The notes beneath the pieces are model-generated. The model did no database searches. It had not been told where the DNA came from and saw only the letters and a program-made list of their open reading frames with translations. The translations under genes were made by a program, and so were the position numbers. Below, in pieces: positions 16,792-26,720 of a stretch of DNA of 64,000 bases (positions are counted from its first letter, which is position 1; every line of letters begins with the position of its first letter). The stretch lies in NCBI GenBank assembly GCA_964402685.1, contig CAYODE010000003.1, forward strand, positions 19,353-83,352, given 5' to 3'. Origin of the DNA: Aestuariivita sp964402685 (lineage in GTDB: Bacteria > Pseudomonadota > Alphaproteobacteria > Rhodobacterales > Rhodobacteraceae).

Positions 16792-19014
16792 CTACTTTTT
16801 GGTTGATGAAAAGACGCCATCCCATTCCGGCCCCGGTGGTTCGGTGCGCATGTCGTTGATCCGCGTCCGGTACAGATCAAGTATCACGGCAAGATCGATT
16901 TCAAGCGTCTCGCCCAAAGGTTCGATATCACGCAAGAATGCCTCAGCCGTTGTCCAGTCCTGCTCGCGATACGCAACCTGCATCTGTGACATCAAGCGGA
17001 ATAGCTTTTGAAACTCCGGATCTTCGCGCAACGCTTCATCGCCGACCAATGCAAAGATGTTCTCAGGCAAAGCTTTGCCAACGACTCGCACCATATCGAT
17101 CTCGATCACGGCCAGTGTTCCCATCACGAACTGCGCCGTGGAAAAGCCCAGGATAACCGGTAGGCCATAGTATCGTGATTGCCCTTCCAGCCGGGATGCA
17201 ACGTTCACCGGGTCGCCCATCGCGGTATAGTCAAACCGGTTGTCACTGCCCATGTTGCCAACGACGCAGGGCCCGGAATTGATGCCAATGCCCACATTCA
17301 GTGGCAGGTGCTCCACACCTTTTTCCTCCGCTTCGGCCTTTCGCACTTTGTTCAGATCCCGAACCGACTGAATCATCTTCAGGGCTGAGCGGCAGGCAGC
17401 TTCTGGGTGGTTTTCATGATCCAGTGGCGCATTCCAAAACGCCATCACCGCATCGCCCATAAACTTGTCGATGGTGCCTTCGGTTTCCAGAATACCGTTC
17501 GAAAGGGCCGTTAGGAATTGGTTCATCAGTGCGGTCAACCCCGCCGGATCGTCCTTGAACTGCTCGGCAATTGCGGTGAAGCCGCGCACATCGCTGAACA
17601 GCAACGTCAGATCACGTGTTTCCCCACCCAGTGTCAGCGCATCCTGATTGCGGGAGAGCTCTTCCACCAGGTCCGGGGACACGTACTGTCCGAAAGCGGA
17701 TCGGATTTCGCGCCGCTGACGCTCTTCTCTGAGGTAGTTCACCGTCGACATCAGCATGATGCCCAAGGTCGTCGCCAAAATCGGAAAGCTGGGATCCACC
17801 AATTGTCGGTGGGCTGCAAACTGATAATAGGAAAACCCGGCGAAGCCGATCAGCAGCAACAGCGAGCCAGACACCAAAAGCCGTGCAGAGAGGGCCGGGG
17901 CGAGAGCTATGACCAAAACCCCAAGGGCGAAGGTCGCCACCAACTCGATCGCGATGGCATAGTTAGGTCGGTAGAGCAGGGTGTTCGTCAGAACGTTCTC
18001 AAGGAGCTGCGCATGGATTTCCACACCAGCCATGTTCACGCCCAAGGGGGTTGCGCGGAAGTCCTCAAGTCCGATCGCTGATGTGCCGACCAATATCAGG
18101 TGGCCGGCAAGTCGCCCTTGCGGCATCGACCCATCCATCAGATCGCTGGCCGACACGTAGCGGCTTCCAGAAGAAGGGGTTAGGTAAGGCCAGACAGTCC
18201 CATCCCCGGCGGTTTGAATAAGCTGTCGGGCTACGACGACACCCTCAATCCCGGCCTCGTTTGTGCGGATTGCAAAGGGTCCGCCGCCTGTGGCTACGCG
18301 CAGCAACTCTGGGGACAAGCCCAAACGGTATTCGCCTTGGACGGCCATCACGACAGGTATGCGTCGGTAAACGCCATCGAACTCCGGACGAACGCTGAAA
18401 ACTCCACGACCTGTCGCGCTGGCCTCAAGTTCCGGCAGGTTCTGCACGATGTCGGGAAACTTCTGAATAAACGGCATCGGGTCTGGCCCAATTAAGGCAT
18501 GGGACACCTCGACCATCTCACGTTTGACATCTCGGTTGCCGCGTGCAGTGCGAACGCTTGTCTGGCCGACGACAACGCGTGACGCGGCAAAGGCCTCTGC
18601 CAGCAGCAGGTCATTGTCGGGCAGGTCTTCAAGCGCGGTCGACAAGCTGGCTGGAAGGCTGGGGTTATCGACGATGAATTGGGTTGGTGACAGGCGATCG
18701 GGTTCCGAGAACACGACGTCGAATGCGATAGCCACAGCGCCGGCTGCCGTTGCCGCATTCACCATGTCGGCCACACGATTGCGCGGCCACGGCCACTGCC
18801 CTACAGTTTCCAGGCTTTTGTCGTCGATATCCAGAATAGCCACAGGTACCTGCGTCAACTCGCGCGGCTTGATTTGCTGAAAGAAATCAAAGGTTGCAAA
18901 ACGCAGTGCCGCGACTGGTCCTGGATCGCCAATTCGGATCAACAGACCGCAGAGCAACCCAATGAAGGCAAAGATGCGAACCCATCCTATCCATTTGGAA
19001 AACCAGGCGCGCAT
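16792..19014 (-). CDS. CHASE2-domain adenylate/guanylate cyclase
   Basis: 740 aa. Order: one N-terminal membrane helix, an extracytoplasmic CHASE2 sensor domain (about 40-350; VAILDIDDKSLETVGQWPWPR is typical), three helices (about 375-445), then a class III nucleotide cyclase domain (about 480-650). Both metal Asp motifs are present (LLFSDVRGFT and DKFMGDAVMAFW). Lys before the MGD motif, with DYTAMGD later, points to ATP rather than GTP as substrate. It lies between the secretion genes and the adhesin, and diverges from the adhesin over 262 bases. CHASE2 cyclases are, as I recall, often found with FecR-domain proteins, and the adhesin has such a domain. Confidence 0.92.
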   Translation of the reverse strand: MRAWFSKWIGWVRIFAFIGLLCGLLIRIGDPGPVAALRFATFDFFQQIKPRELTQVPVAILDIDDKSLETVGQWPWPRNRVADMVNAATAAGAVAIAFDVVFSEPDRLSPTQFIVDNPSLPASLSTALEDLPDNDLLLAEAFAASRVVVGQTSVRTARGNRDVKREMVEVSHALIGPDPMPFIQKFPDIVQNLPELEASATGRGVFSVRPEFDGVYRRIPVVMAVQGEYRLGLSPELLRVATGGGPFAIRTNEAGIEGVVVARQLIQTAGDGTVWPYLTPSSGSRYVSASDLMDGSMPQGRLAGHLILVGTSAIGLEDFRATPLGVNMAGVEIHAQLLENVLTNTLLYRPNYAIAIELVATFALGVLVIALAPALSARLLVSGSLLLLIGFAGFSYYQFAAHRQLVDPSFPILATTLGIMLMSTVNYLREERQRREIRSAFGQYVSPDLVEELSRNQDALTLGGETRDLTLLFSDVRGFTAIAEQFKDDPAGLTALMNQFLTALSNGILETEGTIDKFMGDAVMAFWNAPLDHENHPEAACRSALKMIQSVRDLNKVRKAEAEEKGVEHLPLNVGIGINSGPCVVGNMGSDNRFDYTAMGDPVNVASRLEGQSRYYGLPVILGFSTAQFVMGTLAVIEIDMVRVVGKALPENIFALVGDEALREDPEFQKLFRLMSQMQVAYREQDWTTAEAFLRDIEPLGETLEIDLAVILDLYRTRINDMRTEPPGPEWDGVFSSTKK

Positions 19015-19276
19015 TAGATATTCAAATGTCCCTGATACGCCCCATGCTTGGGTAACAGCCCGATTCGCAATGATGGATGGGATACCACCTTAAATGCGGC
19101 TTCGCTTGCGCGTTTCGTGCATAAGTTGAAGGAAATAAGCGAAAACAGCGCGAATCGTCCCTGAATCAGAAGAATTGTGGCCATAGTTTGGCAGGAATCG
19201 GAGTATGGTCTGACAGTTAATTTGTTAGTTCATACCGTATTCTGCATTTCATATTGCTTTCAAGAAGGGGGTATTT

Positions 19277-22200
19277 ATGTCCCTTGATCGCTTTGACGGC
19301 CCATTAGATTCTCAGGCGCCCATTATTCTTTTGTCGCCCGAGAATGGGACACTAACCGTTCCTGATGCTTCCCTGCTATTTGCAGCGGATTTCCAAAGGG
19401 ATGGGCATGACCTGTTACTGGTTAACGAAGCCGCGCCAACGATCCGGATTGAAGACTATTTTCTGTCTGATCCGCCCGCCTCGATCCATGCTCCAAATGG
19501 GTCGCAGCTGGCTGGCGAGATTGTCGCGCGTTTGGCCGGCCCAATTGCACCTGGTCAATACGCGCAGGCCGGAGAGCCGCAGCGCGGCGGAGATCCGATC
19601 GGGCAAGTGGAAACAATCGACGGAGTTGCGTCCGTGCAGCGTGTGGATGGCACGGTCGAAAATCTCATTGTCGGAATGAAGATCTTCCAAAACGATGTCG
19701 TTGAGACGGAAACCGGGGGCAGCGTGTCCCTTACCTTTGCGGATGGGACGATCTTTACCCTCGCGTCTGCCTCGCGCATGGTTATCGACAGCCTCATCTA
19801 CGACCCAGCCTCTACTGACAATTCTGCGTCTTTCAGTCTGGTGCAGGGCAGCTTTGTGTTCATCGCAGGCCAAGTGGCAAAAACGGGCGGCATGGACGTT
19901 AATACGCCGTCGGCCACCATGGGTATTCGGGGCACAACTGTTCTCGCCAGGATAGAAACAGTCGATGGCGCCATCACGACCCAAGTCACTCTGGTACGCG
20001 ACGCGAATGGCGATCTGGGTCGGGTCGAATTGCGCGGGCTCGATGGGAGCTTGATCCAGACAATCGAAGTGACAGATACACGTTGGGAAGTCACAACCGA
20101 AGACGGCGAGACCTTCTCAGTTGAAAGATCCCCAGTCGATGAGAACGATGACAGAGCGTTGATTGCAGATGCTGTCCTTGCCGCTCAATCCGCAGCAAAC
20201 AGAGTTGCTGCTGGCAACACCTTTGTCACTCTACCCTCCGCATCCGGCGGACCGGGCGGAACCGGTCCTCAAGGACCCGAACAATTGGATTCGGGCGAAG
20301 ACGTCGATGGCTTTGATGAACCTATCATCGACGATCCGGACGACGGGCCCTCGGAAGGTGGCAATGATGGCGGCGGAGGCGGGTTCGATGAAGCCGCGGC
20401 AGAGCTGTTACAATTGCAGGCCGGCGATCTTATCGTGCAGGGGCAGGAAGACGCGGGCGAAGATGGCGGCATCAGCGGCACGATTTCTGTTGGTGCTCCC
20501 GGCAATTTCACGTTCGAAATCACCTCAGGCCCAGCGAACGGAACGGCGACGATCGATGAGAACGGCAATTTCACCTATGTGCCCGACGAGAATTTCAATG
20601 GCACCGACAGTTTCTCCTATCAGGTTACGGATGACCAAGGCGACCAGGGCACTGGGACAGTCACTGTTGAGGTAGCGCCGGTTAACGATCCACCGGAGTT
20701 AAACGATACAAGTACAAGTGCTCCGGAGGATGGAGTTCTTGTAGGATCGCTCGCGGCAACAGATATCGACGGCGATCCTCTCACCTATTCGCTTCTCACG
20801 GGACCGTCGAATGGCGCCGTGACGGTGTTGGGTGATGGATCCTACTCCTATGTGCCCGACGAAGACTTCGAAGGTGAAGACAGTTTCGTTGTTCAGGTCG
20901 CCGACGAAGAAGGCGCAACCGACACGGCGACTGTTTTTGTGAACGTTACGCCTGTGAACGATGCCCCGGTTGTAACCACCCCTGAAGGCGGTGACACTGG
21001 CACGATACAGGAAGACGACGAAGGCGACACTGTATCTGGGGAACTGACCGCATCTGACCCCGATCTTGGTGACAGTCTGACCTGGTCCGGCTCGCAGTCC
21101 GGGGAGTACGGTGATCTTGTTGTCGAGCCAAACGGGGAATGGACATACACCATCGATCCTGAGGCCGCCGACCCCTTGATCGACGGTGAGGAGGTCGTCG
21201 AGACCTTCGAGGTGACTGTGCAAGACAGCGAAGGGGCCAGCGCCACAACGACAGTGGAAGTCTTGGTCATAGGCACCAACGACACGGCGACGATCTCTGG
21301 CGATGCGACGGGGGATGTGGGTGAGGACGGGACGCAGCANNNNNNNNNNNNNNNNNNNNNNNNNNNNNNNNNNNNNNNNNNNNNNNNNNNNNNNNNNNNN
21401 NNNNNNNNNNNNNNNNNNNNNNNNNNNNNNNNNNNNNNNTCACGGTGACGTCCGAGGACGGGACGGACACGCAGGATGTGGTGATCACGATCACCGGCAC
21501 GAATGGCGCGGCGACGATCTCTGGCGATGCGACGGGGGATGTGGGTGAGGACGGGACGCAGCAGGCCACGGGCACGCTGAGCACCAGCGACGAGGATACC
21601 GGGGAGGCGGAGGTGCAGCCGCTGACCGATGCGCCGGGAGACTACGGTACATTCTCGATCGATGCGGCGGGGAACTGGACCTACACGTTGGACAATGCCA
21701 ACGCGGATGTGCAGGCGCTGCCGGCGGGTGATGAGCTGACGGACACGTTCACGGTGACGTCCGAGGACGGGACGGACACGCAGGATGTGGTGATCACGAT
21801 CACTGGTAGCGACGATGCGGCGACTATTGGCGGTCAACTCGCCGGGGATGTAACCGAAGACATAACCCTGACTGAAACGGGAACGGTCACGATATCTGAC
21901 ACCGACACAGGTGAAGAAGAGGTCGTGCCACAAACGGACACCGCCGGAAGCTTTGGCACGTTCTCAATTCTTGCGAACGGCGATTGGACGTATAACCTGA
22001 ACAACTCCAATGCCACAGTTCAACAACTGGCGCAGGGAGAAGAACTAACGGACACGTTCACGGTCACCTCGACGGACACCGGAACGACCGAAAGCGTCGT
22101 GATCACCATAACGGGAACGAATGATGACGTGGTCATCACCTCTCAGGATCTTCTTGGTGCTGTCACGGAGGATGATGTCGAAGGTGAAGCGGAAACTCCG

Positions 22201-25200
22201 GAACTCACCGATAGTGGGGTCATCGGATTTAGTGACGTTGATCTGACGAACGCGCACTCAGCCTCTGCTTCTTTCACGTCCACAACGCACAGCGTTCAGT
22301 TGGGCGTGCTGACCGCGTTGGTCACCACCGATACAACGGGAGTGGGCACAGGGGGCGAAGTGACGTGGTCGTTCTCTGTCGACAATGATCTGGTTCAATT
22401 CCTGGGCGCAGGGGAGACCATCACTGAAGTCTATACCGTTAGCGTGACGGACAACGAAGGATCGACAGACACGCGCGATGTCGAAGTGACGATCACCGGT
22501 ACGAATGACAAGCCCGTCATCGATACTGAGACCAGCGATTTATCAGCTGATGTTCCAGAGGGCACAGATGCGACGGAATTCACTGGCCAGATGGTGTCCG
22601 ACGATGTGGACCAGAACGATGGCGCAACATGGAGCGTGGTGTCGGAGGGGGAAGATCCGGTAGTTGGTACCTACGGAACCTTCACAATATCGGCCAATGG
22701 CGAGTGGACCTACACGCTGACCGAAAGCTTGGAAGGGCTGAACGACCCTAATGAGAGCGGCGTGTCGGCGACAGAAACCTTCACGGTGCAAGTCTCGGAC
22801 GGCAATGGTGGTATCGACACGCAGGTCATCACAATCAACCTGCTTGGGGACAATGACTTGCCGGTTGTCGATCTTGAACTCAGTGAGGTGACCGGTGACA
22901 TCGTCGAGGACGGTCCAGTCACGACCAGCGGCCAGTTGGAGGCAACAGATGTGGACGGCCCGGCTGAGAGCCTGGTCTGGCGATTGCCCAGCGAGGAGGG
23001 CGTGACGCCGACCGAGTTGACAGGGACCTATGGCACACTGACGATCACGGCGGCGGGCGTTTGGACCTATACGCTGACGGCGGATGTGCAAAGCTTTGCG
23101 CAGGGCGCGACCGATCAGGATGTCTTTACGGTTGAGGTGTTTGACGGGATCGGCACAACACCGCAACAGGTGACAGTCACGATCACCGGCACGAATGATG
23201 ACCCGGTCATCGATACCGTGGCCAGCGATCTGTCGACAGATGTTCCGGAGGGTACAGAGGACACAGAATTCACCGGTCAAATGGTCTCGGACGATGTGGA
23301 CGTCGGTGATGGCGAGACCTGGAGCGTTGTGTCCGAAGGTGAAGACCCTGTTGTTGGGACCTATGGCACGTTCACGATCTCGGCTTCTGGCGAATGGACC
23401 TATACGCTGACTGAGAGCCTGGAGGGGTTAAATGAGCCGGACGGTAGCGGCGTTTCAGCCACGGAAACGTTTACTGTGCAAGTGTCCGACGGGAGTGGCG
23501 GTGTCGATACTCAGGTCATCACGATCAATCTGATTGGGGAGAATGACGGCCCGGTCTTCGACGCGGAGGCGAGCGTCGTTTCACGGACCATTGTAGAAGA
23601 TGACACGCCTGACTTTGTCACCGGGCAGCTGGTTGCGAGCGATGTGGATGGGCCAACCCCGACATGGACAACGCAATCGGGGGGGACAAGCCTGCAGGGC
23701 ACTTACGGTACCCTGTCAATCACGGCCGCAGGGTTGTGGACCTATACTCTGGATCCTGTTCTCAGTAATGGGTTGGGCCCAGAGGATCTTGTCGACGAGA
23801 CATTCACCCTGAAAGCAACGGACAGCAATGGCGCTGAAATCACTCAGCAGGTCACAGTCTCTGTTCAGGGAACCAATGATGCGCCGATCATTTCGCCGCC
23901 GGGCGCGGAGGCTGAAGGCGCTGTTACCGAGGACGCGGAGGACGACACGACCTCAGGCCAACTGAGCGCGACAGATCCAGAAGGCGATACTGTTATCTGG
24001 GGAATTCAAGGTAGCGTCGAAGGTAGTTATGGGGTGTTGTCCGTCGATCAAACCGGCGCGTGGACTTACACGCTGGACAATGCCGCTGCGGACATCCTGT
24101 CCGACGGGCCGGGCGGGGGCGCAACAGAGACGTTTTTCGTGACTGTCACTGATACCGTTGGTGATCCGACGCCTCAGACCATTGAAATAACCATCGACAT
24201 CACCGGCAATAACGATGCGCCCCGCGTTCCAGGCAGCTTGGTTATTGAAAACTTGGACGGAGATGACGTCGTAGATGGGACGTTGACAGCGTTTGATCCG
24301 GAAAGCGAAGCCGTGAGTTTCGCAGGCCTTTCAAGCGGCGCCCCGGTTACATCGGGCGCAAGTTTCACAACGGCCAATAATGGAACCGTGACGGTCGATG
24401 CAAACGGCGATTTTGTTTACGAGCCGGACGAAGGTTTCGTTGGCTTTGACAGTTTCGAATATCGTGCGACAGACGCCAGCGGTAACTTTACCGATGGCAC
24501 GGCGACTATTGCAGTAGAAAACACCGGTGGTGGTGACGGCGACCCTGTGGCTGTCACCTTCAACACGGACGCAACTGACGACGTTCCCGCCGGGAGTCTG
24601 ACCATCGACGCCGAGGAAATCGTAGCGCAACGCGTGAACATCGTATTTGCCATCGATGGGTCTGGCAGTGTGTCGACTGCAGACTGGAACTCGATCAAAG
24701 CAAATATTGAGTCTGCACTGTTGCAACTTGAAGGATCGTTTGCCGGTTCAAACACTATAGTGACGGTCGGCTTCTCGGTGTTCGCAGGTTCTGCGACGCA
24801 AGTCATATCGTTCAATCTGGTAACGGAAGATTGGGAGAGTGCGCTCGCGGGTCTTAGTCAGCCCAACGGAGCGACGAACTGGGCGCAGGCCCTGCAGCGG
24901 ACCGAGGAGTTCCTTGACGCTCCAGAAACTTCGGGTGGCGATCCCCGTGGGCAGGGCGCGTCCAATTTCCTCTTCTTCATCACAGACGGAGAACCGACCA
25001 CCGGGGGCGAGTGGCGGGATGATCGCACCAGCCTGTTGAACGAAGCGGCTAATGGATACACTGTTTCAATCGACGCATTTGGCATCGGCTCGGCGTTTAA
25101 TGCGGATGACGATGCACAGCAGAACCTTGAAGATCTGGATACTGACCCCGTGCCGCCTGCGGGCTCGAACGAAACCAACTACACGTTGCTGGAAACGCCC

Positions 25201-26130
25201 AGTCAGCTTGAGGATGCGCTGACGGCGGAGCCCGTGTTCAACCCGACGTTAGTAGACTTGACATTGACTCTCTCGGTGGATGGCGGGGCGACCACAACCC
25301 TGAACACCGTAGGCGCCTTGGTTCAGGATGGCATCGACTATCAGCTCGACTTCGCAAAAATCTCCGGTCTGGCGGATCTACTTGGTGCGGAAAACCGGTT
25401 CTCGATCACGGCGAATTACGATCTAGACGGCGATGGCGTCTCGGATCTGTCACTGTTTTCGACGGATGTTTTGGGCAAGGCAGACACCTCGCAGAACACT
25501 TCCGGAGCCGAAAACGACAGTGCGGATTTGCTGTTTGGCAGTGATCTGGCCGATACGATTTCCGGGGATGACGGGGATGATATTCTCGTCGGCTATGACG
25601 GCGCGGATACCCTGATTGGGGGGGCAGGTGCCGACACGGTTCTTGCCGGTGCCGGAGACGACCGCATCGTTATCGAGGATCTGGCCGATTTGGTGAGCGG
25701 AGACGAAATCGATGCCGGCGAAGGTCGCGATGTCCTTGGTATCGACGGTGCCGGAATGGTCGATCTATCATTGCTGTCGCAACCGGGTGGCGCAAATACC
25801 GGCATTGAAGTCATTGATCTAGATAACGGCGAAGCAAACCAAATTTCCCTGACGGTTGAAGATGTCGTTGACACCCTTGGATCGACCGACACCGTGCTCG
25901 AAGGCTTGTCCGGACTAACTGGCCCCCTCGGAAATACTGCCACGATCTATGGGGACACGGGCGATACATTTGAGCTGGTTAACGGTCCAGGAGGGACTTG
26001 GAATGAAATTGGCACATTCGCGGATCCCAGCAGCTCGGAGGATCTGGTTGTTTATCAGTATGTAGAGTCAGGATCGGTGCGTGCGACCGTCGCGATTGAT
26101 GACGACATCGTCCCGGCGGTTGTCTCTTGA
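19277..26130 (+). CDS. Giant repeat adhesin: FecR, cadherin/VCBS-like repeats, vWA, RTX; split by an assembly gap
   Basis: One gene, in two frames only because of the 100-N placeholder at 21340-21439. Order: N-terminal region (about 1-105); FecR-like domain (about 105-250, GQVETIDGVASVQRVDG); acidic Gly/Asp-rich linker near 340-365; many about 100-residue cadherin/VCBS-like repeats with WTYTL and TGTNDxP motifs; a von Willebrand A domain (24634-25230) with MIDAS DGSGS at 24655-24669; RTX calcium-binding nonapeptides (about 25540-25670); and a C-terminal type I secretion tail. At least 2312 aa if the gap holds 185 bases. No Sec signal is visible, fitting export by the type I genes just upstream. 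AGAAGGGGGT precedes the ATG. Role inferred: attachment and biofilm. Confidence 0.92.
21287..21819 (+). repeat. Near-identical 309-base tandem repeat units
   Basis: The 53 bases starting at 21287 recur at 21511, and the 54 bases from 21440 recur at 21749, apparently without mismatch; the second pair gives a period of 309 bases (103 codons). A diverged unit begins at 21820, exactly 309 after 21511. DNA-level identity points to recent duplication or gene conversion and explains the failed assembly. Confidence 0.9.
21340..21439. other. Assembly gap of 100 N inside the adhesin
   Basis: Exactly 100 N, the conventional placeholder for unknown length. The flanks are the same repeat family with a 309-base period, so the gap is a collapsed tandem repeat. 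Coding phase does not continue across it as drawn (upstream frame 2, downstream frame 1). Confidence 0.98.
22501..23550 (+). repeat. Duplicated adhesin module with 690-base spacing
   Basis: The module at 22501-22860 (DLSADVPEGT ... WSVVSEGEDPVVGTYGTF) recurs at 23191-23550 with few changes (DLSTDVPEGT ... the same WSVV segment). A different repeat of about 330 bases lies between, so a two-domain block was duplicated. The copies are more diverged in DNA than the 309-base units, so this event is older. Confidence 0.85.
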
Positions 26131-26160
26131 GCAGGGTCGTTTCCGTTAAAAGCTGCGGGA

Positions 26161-26550
26161 TCAGCCAGCAGCAATAACCCAGGCGCCGATCATAATCACA
26201 TACGTCATCTGATGCAGAAACTGATCGAACCCGGCTGCTCGCCAGAACCCGGCATCCGCGGGACCATGCCCTTTGGTCTGTGTGTGAACAGCTTTACCCC
26301 AATCGATGTGGAAATGAACGACCCATTCTGCCGCGACGATGGCCAGAGTGAGCCAGAATGGCGTGCCCAAAACGGCAAAACAAACAAGCGAACCTGCAGA
26401 ATGTACAAGAGCGTGTTGCGCGCGACCGATATGGAGATAAACACTGCGCCCTTCGAGCATCTTGGGAGTCTGCAGAAAATAATCCGCAAACATATGCTTT
26501 ACCTGAAGAAGAGAAAGCAGGATCAGAATCGACAGCGCCAGCTGGGTCAC
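26161..26550 (-). CDS. DUF3307 membrane protein
   Basis: 129 aa, mostly hydrophobic with about four helices. The N-terminal KHMFADYFLQT and later AEWVVHFHIDWGK are the recognisable DUF3307 motifs, with several His and Asp residues at helix ends. Function unknown. It converges with the adhesin (30 bases between stops) and diverges from the ABC-like gene, so it is probably transcribed alone. Confidence 0.8.
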   Translation of the reverse strand: MTQLALSILILLSLLQVKHMFADYFLQTPKMLEGRSVYLHIGRAQHALVHSAGSLVCFAVLGTPFWLTLAIVAAEWVVHFHIDWGKAVHTQTKGHGPADAGFWRAAGFDQFLHQMTYVIMIGAWVIAAG

Positions 26551-26720
26551 GTGGTTCTTGTCCTCCGCGACACGATGGTCGCCAGGTTGCAGTTGGCGAC
26601 GAATATTTGGGCAAAAGCAATTGATTGCAAGGGCATAAGACGTTTACGCTGGGTCGACTCGACGCCCATCTGCGGTAAGGAAGATGCAGTAGCCGCCTGC
26701 CGGCAGTTTGGAACAAGACG

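Noticed and set aside
20893..21933. Long open frame antisense to the adhesin, spanning the N gap
   Set aside because: It is a mirror of the repeat codons and crosses unknown bases; no start signal or family match.
21445..26130. The downstream half of the adhesin as a separate gene starting at GTG 21445
   Set aside because: It begins mid-repeat just after the N gap, with no ribosome binding site. Sizing the gap at 185 bases joins it in frame with the upstream half.
19277..26130. CRISPR array from the repeated sequence
   Set aside because: Repeats are about 309 bases, in frame and coding; there are no short spacers.
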